Shown: piece by piece, positions 34,928 to 46,599 of the stretch
Layout: every line of letters starts with the position of its first letter
Numbering within the stretch: position 1 is the first letter of the stretch
Assembly (NCBI GenBank): GCA_001599815.1
Contig: BCIA01000002.1
Coordinates: 5,305,626-5,369,625 of the forward strand
Origin: Furcasterigmium furcatum
Lineage: Eukaryota; Ascomycota; Sordariomycetes; Glomerellales; Plectosphaerellaceae
DNA: 64,000 nucleotides
Direction: 5' to 3'
Program-made: the position numbers and the translations under genes
The notes under the pieces: model-generated
The model's input: only the letters and a program-made list of their open reading frames with translations
Databases searched by the model: none
Told to the model about the DNA's origin: nothing

Positions 34928-37900
34928 GAGTTCAGGCTACGGCGGACAGACACGGATCACAGAGCTCAGGGATATTCAGCGGCTTTGGCGTTCAAAGGGT
35001 AGGGATTGCTAGCTTTAGGCACATGCGTTTGTTCATTAGGGTATTTGAGGAACTCGACACGATGATAGGGGCTTCATCACGACGGCGATGCTCCATGAAC
35101 CAACCGTGTAGGACTCCCACCTCCTTTCACTAGAGAGCCCGGTTCCCGGAAATTCGCCCTCAGGTGCTTTTCTCCTTGCCCGGCAACAAGCCTCAAGCAC
35201 TGAGACACGGCTTGCTGGCGCCTAGCCCGCTTGAGGCAAGTTCATCGCCCTTCTGATGTGATATCATTTCTCGCCCTGGCAAGGACAGCGGAGCCTTCGG
35301 TCCGGGCCTAGACTCCAAGGCGACACCAAGATGGCGTTCAGCCGTCAGTTGGTCTGAGGTTAGACTAATCACGAATCATTGGAGGAGGGTCTCAAGTGCA
35401 GCCTTGCTTCGGCTGAGACTATTTACATATTTCAGGGTCCAGGGACGAAAAGGCCGGCAGGGTCCGCGAGTAAAAAGGGGAACAGGGGTCGCCAGCTGGC
35501 TCAGAAGTGCGCTACATCTCTTGGTGTTTGGCTTGATCTGTGCGTCCACTCCGTCGCAACGCCATCGTTGAGGGTGACAGAGACAAGACAAGTGGCGGAC
35601 ATCCCGGCAACCAAGGAGGCAGCGGGATGCTGAAGAGACAGTCTGGCTGACTAGCATCTTACTAGCCCGGGAGGGCCGTTCCGGGTGAGAGATCTGACCA
35701 AGTTGAAGATCTCGAGGCACGGCTGAGTCTCGACCAACGCTCAGCTCGGCTAAGCTGCTTGGTCGTGCGCTGCGCGGTCCCCCTGTCGAATGTTGATCTT
35801 TTCCCGGCTGGTCCAGGTGTGCTTCTGTGCCCGTGGACCTTGCTGGCGTCCAGACTCCAAGCCAACAAGCCAGATCTGCACGAAAACTGCCGAGAGGACA
35901 AGCCTGATCTGCACGTCGGGCGTTGAGGGCTTGAGGGCTTGGCGGGGTCGCCCGGCGCCTCGACGGAGTCAAGGAGTGTGTCTGTTGCCAGCGTCCTCGA
36001 TCCCTCAACCAAGATGGAGGTGCCAGTGGATGAGTGGGAGTCTCCGCGTTTGGCGGGGATTGCTGCCGTCGCATCGCGAGACCCTCGGGCTCATGACCAC
36101 ACAAGTCCAGACTTCCCAAGACGAGACAAGGCCTCGCCTCTGACACTTGCCTCTGGCACCCCAATTCTTTCACGTTGAAATATGTTTACAGAGATGGCCT
36201 GCTGGGGATTCCAACACGGCCTCACCAGTTCATCCTTCTCAACCCTTCATACAGCGCCCCCGGCAGATCAGGCCACTCTTCACACCCTGGCTGCTGGGCT
36301 CAGCGCCACATGAGCATAGACTGGCGGTCTGCTTTCCTGGAGCAGGTAAGATTTGAGCGTGGCCGGCTGGAACCTCACCAGGAGCCCGCTGGATCGACAC
36401 GTTCCCACCTGAGATGTCACATATTCAGGAGAAAACAAGTGAGCAAACAAGCCTACCAACCTACATCTCCGGATGGCCTGACGGAGAGTGACAAGTCCGG
36501 CGGCCTGTCTGTCCTGGCATGCCTTGGAATGGCCAGACCACCATGTTTCCGAAGGTTTCGAGGCATTGCGAGACTGGGCATCGCCCTGGCATCTGTCGGA
36601 TCTCAATCTCCCCAAGAACTGCAATGCCAGTTGCTGGTCGGTCTGACGTGCACATGTGTATGTACTTCACCCCATGTCCGAGACAAGCGGCCGCGAGAGA
36701 ATGGTCGTGTCCTGGCGTGGGGATTGCTGCTCGTGCCATACCGGGAAGACATACTGCACGGCTTTGTTCTCCGTGATATCGGCCGGAATGGCCAGCTCGC
36801 GAACCTAACTGGGATCGCTGTTTGCTTGTCGCCGGATGACCGCCAAGGCCCTGCGACGACCTGTCGGAAGTCGAATCGAGGCGCCGCTGACTTCCGCGGG
36901 TTCCATTGGTCGACGAGCCCGTTCTGCTGTGAGAGCTGACAAGAGAGCTCCTCGATGGAACGTCCCGGCGCCCCAGAGGTTAGCTCGGGCGACAGGTCAG
37001 ATTGGGCGGATGACCAAATGTCCCCTGGCTCACCGGCCCATCGCCCTCGCCCATCGAACGAACAAGGGCTATAGCTGGTGACATATGCATTAGACTTGGC
37101 CCCCGAGTTTTGCGGGCGCAGTGAGGGAGCGCGCCGTGCGTACAGTACCAAATCCCTTGGCCTGTTGGGTACAGACAGAAGCAAGACACAGCGGAGGTAA
37201 TGTCGGCGATACTCCCGTGATGCTCCAGGCAGGATGAGCCTGCCGAGTGCCTAGGTCCGTGCCGCACCTCTGCCCAGCCTGGAGACCCGAAGGGCGTCCA
37301 CGTAGTCATCATCTTGCGACCGCTGGCCTTCGCCCACTGGAAGCTATCTTGTAACACGCGAGGATGGGGTTGTCTGTCTCTCGGGTCGCTTGATGAGGCG
37401 ATGCCTATGTCGTAAGTGGTGGTGAACGTTGCTTTTCCCGCTCTTCCGGGGCTGGCCTAGCGGATGTGACAAGTGATCGCGGAGGCCTGCCACCACCCAG
37501 CTGCTGCAGCTGGCACGCACGAGCTGCCCGTTTGTTGATTAGGCGATGTAATGTAGTAGAAGGACGATGATGCTGAGACAGTCACTGCGTTGAGTTGAGT
37601 ATGTCGAGCAGATGCCGGCGCCGTGCTCTCCACGAGGATTGCCAAATGCCCGCCCATCTTTGTCTGATGAAATGATCGCCAGGCCTTTGCCGGAGAGCAC
37701 GGCCCCCTTCCTGACGAGTTGGATCTCTACGGAACAGTGAAAAAGACGACATAGGCTTCCAATCTTGAGGGGACATCAGGAGGCTGGACCAACCTGCTGG
37801 ATGCTGATCCGGCAAGCAAATGTCCTGTCCGGCAAGCGTGGCAAAAGCAAGCCGCGGCATGCCCCCAATTCACTTTAGGAATCTCGGTCACGTCTCGACC

Positions 37901-40900
37901 ACACCGAGTTGTCTTAGTCGAGTCAGGGCCTTTGGTCGTGAGGTGACAGACAGCACGACGCCCGCCCCCGGAGACACATCGACTCTATGCACGGCGCCGC
38001 ATATGGACAGCCCTAGGATCCCCTGGCTTCCCATTTGATCGTACGATGCGCTCCTCCCTCCGGCACGTGGCTTTCGAGCTAGGTGAAGGGCAGTGCAATC
38101 GGAAAAAGAAAGCGGCATCCAGAAATGACGGCACCGGCGGCGGGTTCGCTGATGCGGCACGGGACGTCACGCACGTGGAAGGGGGCCCAGGCGGACTCGG
38201 TCTCGCTGGCGTGCTGAAAAGTGAAGTGCTCGCAGCTGGGTGTCTGTTGAACGCTTTGGTCGCGAGCATCCTCGCGGAACCTGATATAACACCGCGGAAT
38301 GTCCCGGGCCTTGCGAGGGCGCGGTTGGCGCTGAGGGGTATGATCCAGGGATCTGATGGCAGCACCATGCTTCCATAATAACTCCCGAGCAGCAGAGCAG
38401 GGTTCTTGTACCGCGACTTTGGAAACGCTAGAACGGCATACACGCCAAGTCGAGTTAGAACGATTCCGCGGGGAGCGACGGGGAGTGGAGGCGATTGTCT
38501 TGCTCTGCCCCTTTCTTTTGTCCCAGGGTGTAAGAATGCACTCATGAGAGAGTAAGTGGACAGTGTGGTGTTGAGGCGACAAGTCGAGCTCCCAGCGTGT
38601 TCAGACGACCCAAACGCATCCCCCAGCGAAACATTTCGCGCAGGACTGTCGACGGGGATCTCGGATAGACCGGCAGCAACCTGAAGTCTTGCTTGCAGTG
38701 CCTGGGTGCGAGATCAGATCCGGTTGATGGTCAGAAATCCTCCACACTCCTCCAGCCAGGCAACCACCCACCATGAACCAGTCAAGCCGGGTGGACCGGC
38801 TAAAAGACCTCCTGACAGGGGCACCTTGCCCACCGTCAGGCCGATGCAGGAGATGCGAACCCTGCCGGCCACAGTGTCGGGGCAGTACGGGAAGGAGATG
38901 TGCTAAGTGCGCATGTATATAGGTGCGGACTCGACAACACATCCATGTACTTGCCAGGAGAAGAAACCCAGAAGCCAGCCGGTACCGTGCAAGACTGGGG
39001 AGAGGCGCTGATTGCGAGGGGGGGATGGTTGGTCGATCTCGCGTATCCCCGATCCTGGAGGATCCCATCACCGACGCATCTCGTCCCACCAAGCCCAGAT
39101 CCTGGAACACCACGCGCCCAGAGGGCATGGCGCACCTAGCAGAAACTCTGTAGAATGCCAATGCAACCCATATTCCAACTCTGTACAGGTACTTACATAC
39201 GCAGGGAGCGTGACGGGAGCCCTTGCCAAAAAGCCTCAGTGCTCGGCAGCATTCGGCGCGAGACCTCGCCCCGTTTGGGTAGCTGATCGTACCATTCTCA
39301 TCGGCGGCATTGCCAATCAATGAGTCGACCCTCGTCGACCTGATGCACCTGAGGTCCATGTTCGCGAGCGGACCACGGTCCCAGCAAGGTGGTGTGGTGC
39401 ACCTGGGCCTTCGACTGGTGCCACATGGCAATCGATAGATGGGCCGGCGCACGAGTACAATTCAAGATAGCCCCCTGACGTACAGTACGAGTACCGCAAG
39501 CAGGTGATGCCATATTGTACGAATCGGTCGGATAGGTGGCCCAACTGAGGCGATGGGCATCTTGACCGGTCTGGCGCGGAAAGTGAGAAGTGACAGCTTC
39601 TTCGGCGATCGTGCAGGTGCAGGCTGGACGAGGAGGCCTGCTGGTCGAGGGATTGGCCAGCCGGGCGGCTGGGATATGTGAAGAGCAAGATCCAGCACAA
39701 ACCGGAGATCTCGACGACCCTGGTCACACGGAGGAACCTGAGCAGCGCGATTGGTGTCATTTAATATTGCATCGCATGTCAGGTCATTTTCTGCAGATCC
39801 TCCCTCTCCCCAGGTCGGTTGTGGCGGATGACCGAGAGAGATTGAGAGACTGCCCCCCCAACCCCCCAACCCCCATCCATCTGTGTGCCGTGAGGAGCGG
39901 TTGAACGGAATGAGCCCGACTCTTTGACTGCTGTGTTGCTATGGTTGTCGAACTGAAGCATCGACGTGGCATCGGCTGCTGGTCAGCCACGATGATAATA
40001 ATAGGAGCTGCGTTGCTATGTAATAGCATGTCGATGACTCGGCCAGGGGAGCCATGACCGCCGGTTGGGAAGAAACAGGGGAGCGGGCCTCTGTTTTTAT
40101 GGACGCGCAGTGCAGTACCGTTTCAAGAAGAAAAGAACGCTGAACCCATGCAACCCCCCACTTGGGTCGCCGATGGAAGATGCGGAGTGAAGCCCGACCG
40201 TATCGGACCTTGACAGGGGCCGCCGCCTGTGATGCATCGTGGGAGTGGAACTCCCGGGGCCCAGCTCAACCCACAGCCGCTGTCAATATCGGAAAGACTC
40301 CACTCTGCCGCCTGGGAACATCCCGACTGAGGTTGCACTCCGAATGCATGTCGATGAATCATGAGGGAGCAGCGAGCGGACCACGTTGCGGCGAGGGAGG
40401 CTTCTGGCCCGTGGTCGCCACGCAGAACGGAACGTAGGTAGCGAGGCCTGCCCAGTCGGTGCGGTGTCTTTTCGATCCCCAAATATTCTGTGTTGATGAG
40501 CTTGTAAGCTGACAATCTCGCAACAAACTGCACGACCCGGGAGTCCACGACAAGCACCTCGTGGAACAGGGGTGTTCGTGTCAAGCACCCGCAGCAGACA
40601 TGGACCGGGCAGGTATGGTAGGCCAGGAAGCCGAGGCCTAGAGACGCGCCAGGGAAGAGCTGTCAAGTCGTGCCGGTACTTATGTACTTAGATTGGAACT
40701 TCAGTGCCTCAGACTTGCCTGACGGACCCGACAGACCACTGCCAAGGCCCGCCGTGTTCCGACAGTCGAAAGAGATTGACAGAAAAGCGAGACAGCGGCG
40801 TTGAGTATTTGTAGGGTGGCGGGCCGAATCACTGTGGACATCAGCCGTCCGGTGTGCTCACTAATCGGCTGCACTTTCCGCCCTGTTTTGCGTGCAAAAG

Positions 40901-41344
40901 TGAAGCCTTGCAGATAGCAGCAGGTTGAGAGGCTGGACGAAACCGAGGCAACACTTGTAGCCAAGACCAAGGGGCACTGCATCGGAACCCCAGAGTGGGC
41001 ATGGCCGCCAGAGAACGGGATATCGGGTCTTCGTCCCCAGCCGAATGCAAGAAATTAATGACGTCCGAGAGGTCGTACGATTGTCTGTGCGATCCTCTTC
41101 TTGAACGGCTTCTGAAAACCGGGACCATGCAGCGCACAGGCAGCTTGTGTCAAAACCCCAGCCTCTTCATCCTTGGCTCAAGCGGAAGTCAACGAGCGGG
41201 CTGAAAGACAATTCAGTGTCGAGTCTGCCCGGACCGGGGGGATCCATCGATGTGAAGCTGACGATGAAAGTCGCGCCTCGTGAGGGTACACTCGCTCGGC
41301 GCGTCCTCGCAGATACATCACCACCGCCGGGCTCCAAACGATGA

Positions 41345-41361
41345 GTGGTGGTGGTGGTGGT
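41345..41361. repeat. GTG trinucleotide microsatellite
   Basis: Seventeen bases of uninterrupted GTG/GGT repeat in gene-free DNA. Simple repeat with no assigned role. Confidence 0.6.
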
Positions 41362-43153
41362 CGGTCCATGCCCAGAATGTGACGGTTGGTCAAGAATTAA
41401 TCCTCTTGCCCGCCTCGTATCGCCTCCAATCCGCTTCCAGAGTTCTGCGGGCGGAATCACAGGGCGTTTTCGAAGGTGACGCAGAAGTTAACCAAGGGTA
41501 AGGTGTGTTGATGTGTAATGTTCCACGGCCGAAGGGTTGCCGCATCCCGTCGCTCGATCAGCGGTCGGCACAGGTCTGGCGTTCGGCAGCTTAAAATGTT
41601 GCCATCTTGACGACAACGACCAAGTCCGATGAACCCGTGATGCCACGACATGCACTTCGAGGCAGCCCGCGCTGGTGGCAGAGACATTGGGCCCAGATGC
41701 CCGCTGGAAGAAGCAGAGATCGCCTCTGCTCAACCAACTCATCTGCGGCACCGGCCCTGTCAGGCCTGTGCCAAAGGAGCCGTGCAGTGGACTGCCTCCA
41801 AGATCTTCGACGATGGCAGGATATGCGGACTTGAAAACAATCGATATCGTGCGGGACTTGGAGGGCTTGGAGTGGCGAAGAGAGTGTGATGGTGGATGGC
41901 TGGCAGCTGGATGGATGCCGTGACAAGGATCGGCCGGGGGGGTGCGTCGTGACTGCGTTCGGATGCGCCTGGGACCCTTGTTGCTTCGTGCCCAAGATTT
42001 GCCCCTCTCCAGATAGCCTTTGCCGGAGAAGCAGATCGTCCGGGGGATGTCGATGGACGGAGTGAAGTCATCCATCATGGATGTTGAGGGCCCATGTTGA
42101 GTGTGATGCGATGAAACAGGAGAAGACGTGGAGTGGAGAAATATACCAGGAGATATCTGGAAGGCACATGTCATCGGCCCCTGCCCTCCTTTGTTGATGG
42201 ACTCGACCGATAGCGCAGGCGCATTGCAAGTCTCCATGTCTGAGAGGGAAGGACCGACCATCTACCTGATCAGTGACTGCCGTGACGTTGGAGGCCCTCG
42301 CACATTTCGCTGCCCGCCCCGGTTTCACAGATCAACACCATCACCAACTACCTAGCATAAGACGTCTTTCTTCTCCCTACTCTGCTCCAGCAACAGCTCG
42401 ACAAAACACAGGGTGTTGTCGTGGCCTCGTTGATGCCCCTGGCCGCCCACCCCACTCCATCTCGAACTCCTCCGTTATTCCAGACGTCGGCATCGACTCG
42501 GGGGGCGAACGTTTCGATGACTGCATCTCACACACACCCTTCCCCCTTTTGATCGCGCAGGACGATTTCGCTCACGGGGTCGACAGGCCCCCTGGTCGAG
42601 CCGCCGGGCGCCCTGCAACCAATCTTCGATCCGCCCGCGCCCAGTGGCCAATGATCGCGGAACTCGATTGCCTCGACTGCACGATGCGGTGCCAGCGGCC
42701 CAGAAAAGTCGTACCATCGGCACGGGCTAGCGTCCACTGGGAGGAGACGAGGATTGCGAGCCGATGTCACCCTGTCATAGAGCATGCTACGCCCTGCAAG
42801 CCCTGCTGTCTCGCCGCCATCTCACCTGCTGCCCGGTCCATCGCGATGCTGGACCCCTTCCCTTCAGCGGCCACCGCCCAGCCTGAGTGAGGTCGGTTGC
42901 CCGCCAGCACAGCATTTTTTGGCGCCGCTGATCGCGCGCCTCAGTCCCTGGGACTCTTGGGGGCTCGCGCAGCTGTGTCCAGGCCCGTGATGGATGGCAG
43001 AGAAGTGCAACGAGGAATAATTATGGATGGCAAGATGATTCTACCTTTTGACAAGGACAGAGGGGACACGGAATTCCTGGACGGACAATCCTCACCGTGG
43101 TCCGGCCCCCTCCCCAGAGCGTCGTCGTCCTCTCTCCATTGATGCCGGCCAGC

Positions 43154-43167
43154 CTTGTACGTACAAG
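43154..43167. repeat. Perfect palindrome CTTGTACGTACAAG
   Basis: A 14-bp perfect dyad about 1.8 kb upstream of the GATA factor start. It shares the CTTGTA..TACAAG arms with the inverted repeat at 6080-6095. Possible dyad binding site; function unknown. Confidence 0.5.
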
Positions 43168-43616
43168 TACCTGTATAGGGGCGACAATAATCGCAAGCCC
43201 CCCCGATCGGCGCTGCATTGCCAATCTGGTACATTGATTTTATCCCCGGCCGTTACCACGCAAACCCACCCACCAACATCCCGCCGGCAGGAAAACGAGC
43301 CCATCCCATAGGCCTTCGGACCCCTGACGGCACCACATCTCCTTTCTTGGATTATTTTGCCTCGATCCCCCCGTCCCAACTCACCGCAGCTCTGGGATCT
43401 CACCACCCCCAAGCACCAGGCCCCCACCCTCCTCAGCAGGGAAGACGAGTCGAGGGATCTATCATCAATCTCGTTCATCTGCTGCCGTGCTCAAACAGGG
43501 TGCCGAATCGGCTGAATATCTCGCCAACGGGCGAGGTACCGACGGTGAGGCACGCAAAGCACGATGCAGTGCCATGCCATCCACCCACTCTCTGCATGGG
43601 CTGTCACCGAATCCCA

Positions 43617-43718
43617 GCAAGCAAGCAAGCAGTCAGTCACTCTGTCATGGTCCCTGGCTGGTCCCATCCATCCATCATCCCTCCAACATCCTGGCCCGCC
43701 CGACCGCCCGCCCGCCGC
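43617..43718. repeat. Cluster of short tandem repeats
   Basis: GCAA repeats near 43617-43630, CCAT repeats near 43664-43676 and CCCG/CCGC repeats near 43694-43718 lie close together at the edge of the pyrimidine-rich zone before the GATA factor gene. Simple sequence; role unknown. Confidence 0.5.
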
Positions 43719-44985
43719 CTGGTCTGTGTGCTGTACGCCGCCTGTCGTTCCTGAGTGAGTGCTGATCTCATATTACTCTGTCGCATCCGCCTCTTCTTGT
43801 CCTGCTTCCCTTCTCCTCCTCTCCTTTCCCCCCCTTCCTACTCACGTCCGCCTCCCGCCGTTGTCGCGCTCTCTGTCCGTCAGCATATCGACGCCTTCCA
43901 GGGCATTGTCGCCGCGCAGATCGAATTATCCCACACCGGACGACAGTAGCGCCGTTAGTCTGACACGGAGCCACGGCAGTCTTGTTGCACAACGCTACCA
44001 ACACATACGACAGGCATACAGTACGGGTCACCAATCCCTCCGCTAAGACGCCAAAAGCCACGACCAGCCCGTTTGACCACGTTGGCGAGAAGAAAGCCGC
44101 GCCCCCGAGACCAAGCCATCCGACACCTCTTCAGCACAGAAAACCGGCGGCGTCTTCGAGCGGCACACACAGCCCACAAGTCCAAGCCTCTGCCTGACAC
44201 CAAGACAGCAAGAAGCAACCACAGTCCACTCTTCCTGATCCCAGTCCTTCGGATAGAAACGCCCACACCCACACCCCCCTCCCACCGCCTTCGACTCACT
44301 CCCCCGGGACACATTCCCACAGGGCTCGACCTCCCCCGGCACCTAAAAGCCGCCACCAGGAGCAGCGTGGTAACTTGACCACCCCCTAGCCTGGGCTGCT
44401 TTTCTTCTCATCGGGCGCCCCCCAATTGGAATGCGGCCCATCCCCGTTGTCTTCAATCGGTTCGAAGGATCCATGCGTTGACCTGGTCTTGCCGTCCCGC
44501 CACCACACGCGCGCGCCGATAGCTCTGATCAGATCTTACTAGGCCGTCCCCAATCTGCTGGAGCGCGCATCCATCCATACTGGGCACCTCCCAGTCTCCT
44601 GCTCATCGTCCCTCCGCCAAGGCCACCCACACCACCCATTCGACCATCGTTTGGCTGGACGGTCGCATTCTTGTCTCTGCTGTTCGTGCCCCAAACTTGG
44701 TTCCCTGTCAGCGCCGCCTGACCTGACCACCGCCGCCGCACCGACAACCATATACATACCTTGCGCCGCCCTGCCATACCATCTTTTGTCCGATTTCTTC
44801 ATCTCCACCCCTCTTTCGCCGAGCCCCCCCCATCATTGCCGGTTCTTGGGCCTCGAACACCCCCTCCCCCCCAAGTCACGACTCGATCAGTCGCTTTCAG
44901 TCACTGGCGAGTCATACCTTGACAGGCTCATCTCAAGGCTACTCTGGGGTTTCTGAGATCGTCCCTACATCCTGGAAAACCTGCT

Positions 44986-46599
44986 ATGGAAGCAGGCGGA
45001 TCAGGAGCTAGACAAAGGTCCGTTTTTTTCTTTAGCCCGCTTCCCTTCCACTGGCACCATCCACTTTTTGTACCTCGTCGTCCCAAGCCCTTCCTTGTCA
45101 GTACATTAACAAGACCTTTCCCCTGACGCAGCGGTGCTACTTCTGCTGGTCACCCCGGACCCTACGACTCCCACCGTCCCCCGCCGAGAGAACCTCTTGA
45201 TCGATACTATCGCGAAGGCCCCGGAATGGCTACCGCAACGCTCATCAGTCCGAGCAATCCATATCACGGCCACCATACACCGTTCTCATCAGGCCATCAC
45301 CACTCTTCCGCGTCTGGGCCAAGTATTGCAGGCATGATTTCGCCGGTAGAGCCTCGCCGTCACTCAGATGACAACGAGACTTCGCAACGGCAGTCCTTGC
45401 CGTCCCTATCAGAGGTGATTTCTGGGGCTAAGCCGAGTCCATTCCCGCCATCCCAGTCAGCTTCAACTGTCTCGGGATCCATGCACAGCTTTCCGTCAAC
45501 GTACAGCTCGGGCCCTCCGAGAACCTTCCCTGAGCCGCCCTTGTCGGACAAGCAGTCGCCACGTGCACTCCATCCAACTTCCTTTGGCCCACGACCTGAG
45601 CCTCTCCCGTCTTTCTCGGAGTCTGCGAGGCCACCGCCGTTTACAAGCCGACATGCCCCGCCGCCAATCAGTTCTTTTTCGGGGCCGCAGCCGAGTCCCC
45701 CGATCAAACCTGAGCATCCTCGGGAAATTGAAGCGAAGTCACTAGAACAGAGCGGGCCCTACCACCATCCTGCTCACCAGCACATCCCGCCGGTCTACCA
45801 CCCGCACGCCGGGCATCTTCCTCCTGGACAGATCCCTCTGCCAGCCTACCCAGTCTCGCCACGACACTCTGCCGCTCTGCCACCACCCTTCGAGTCACAG
45901 CGTCCGCCTGTCCACGCGGATGAGGGAGAGTACGCTCCTGCTCGACCCCAGTATGATCGGACCCTCAACCGGCCCTCAGATACCTGGAGCTATACCGACT
46001 GTCTCGAACGCGTAAGTGCAAGACCGGCGCCATGCGAGGCGCATCGAGCTAACACAATGTGCAGATTGTTGGATCGTCGAGGACAATTTTCGATTTCGGG
46101 GACTCGTGGAGCCGAGTCGCTGCCGAGCAGCACAGCTCTCAACCCATTCCGGCTCGTCTACCCAGCGAACACGAGGTTGCCGAAATGGTCAGCAATGTGG
46201 AATATCTACGGTCATCACTGGACACTTTGAGGCAGGTCATTCGACAGACGAATGAACGCGCAAGAGTGGCAGGCAAAGCAAAGAGCTACGAAGATGACGA
46301 CTCGTCAATGTACGAGGGATTGAAACCAAACGGGAGCTACAGTATTGGAGAGGTGAAGAAGCGACGCGGGGTAAGTGCTTTCGTCTTACCGCTGGCGACA
46401 GACGCAAGGAACTGACAGCATACAGCGAGCCGCGCCACCCGGGCGATGCCACAGCTGCAACAGAATCGACACTCCCGAATGGCGGCGAGGGCCGGACGGT
46501 GCCCGAACGCTCTGCAATGCGTGTGGTTTGCATTATGCCAAGCTGGAAAGAAAACGACAGCTCGAAGCTCGGTCGATCGGCCCAAAGACGACCCACTGA
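44986..46599 (+). CDS. nsdD: NsdD/SUB-1-type GATA transcription factor
   Basis: Sequence-specific DNA-binding regulator; the orthologues NsdD (Aspergillus), SUB-1 (Neurospora), Csm1 (Fusarium) and LTF1 (Botrytis) control sexual development, conidiation and secondary metabolism. Four exons, 44986-45017, 45132-46011, 46065-46370 and 46426-46599, join in phase to 463 aa. The N-terminal two-thirds is Pro/Ser/His-rich. A conserved helical block follows (IVGSSRTIFDFGDSW, SNVEYLRSSLDTLRQVIRQT). A single C-terminal zinc finger has C-x2-C-x18-C-x2-C spacing (CHSC...CNAC), with RIDTPEWRRGPDGARTLCNA inside, preceded by basic KKRRGRAAPPGR and followed by KLERKRQLEARS. The x18 spacing and C-terminal position set it apart from AreA-type x17 factors and match NsdD. 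The start MEAGGSGARQ joins in frame through the first intron. Confidence 0.93.

Larger units (their letters stand above)
34928..44985. other. 10-kb gene-free region upstream of the NsdD-type regulator
   Basis: No chain of exons coding a recognisable protein was found on either strand. The longest open frames (for example 35376-36173 minus and 41488-42261 minus) are low-information Ser/Pro/Arg-rich strings. Composition stays GC-moderate, so it is not an AT-rich repeat island. The last 1.3 kb (about 43700-44985) is strongly pyrimidine-rich on the + strand and probably contains the promoter and a long leader of the GATA factor. The first few hundred bases hold the GH3 3' flank. Regulatory DNA or non-coding RNA is likely but not shown. 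Confidence 0.5.

Noticed and set aside
35376..36173. 265-codon open frame on the minus strand
   Set aside because: Low-information Ser/Arg/Pro-rich string with no family match that I can recognise.
41488..42261. 257-codon open frame on the minus strand upstream of nsdD
   Set aside because: No domain features; the residue mix looks like random translation.
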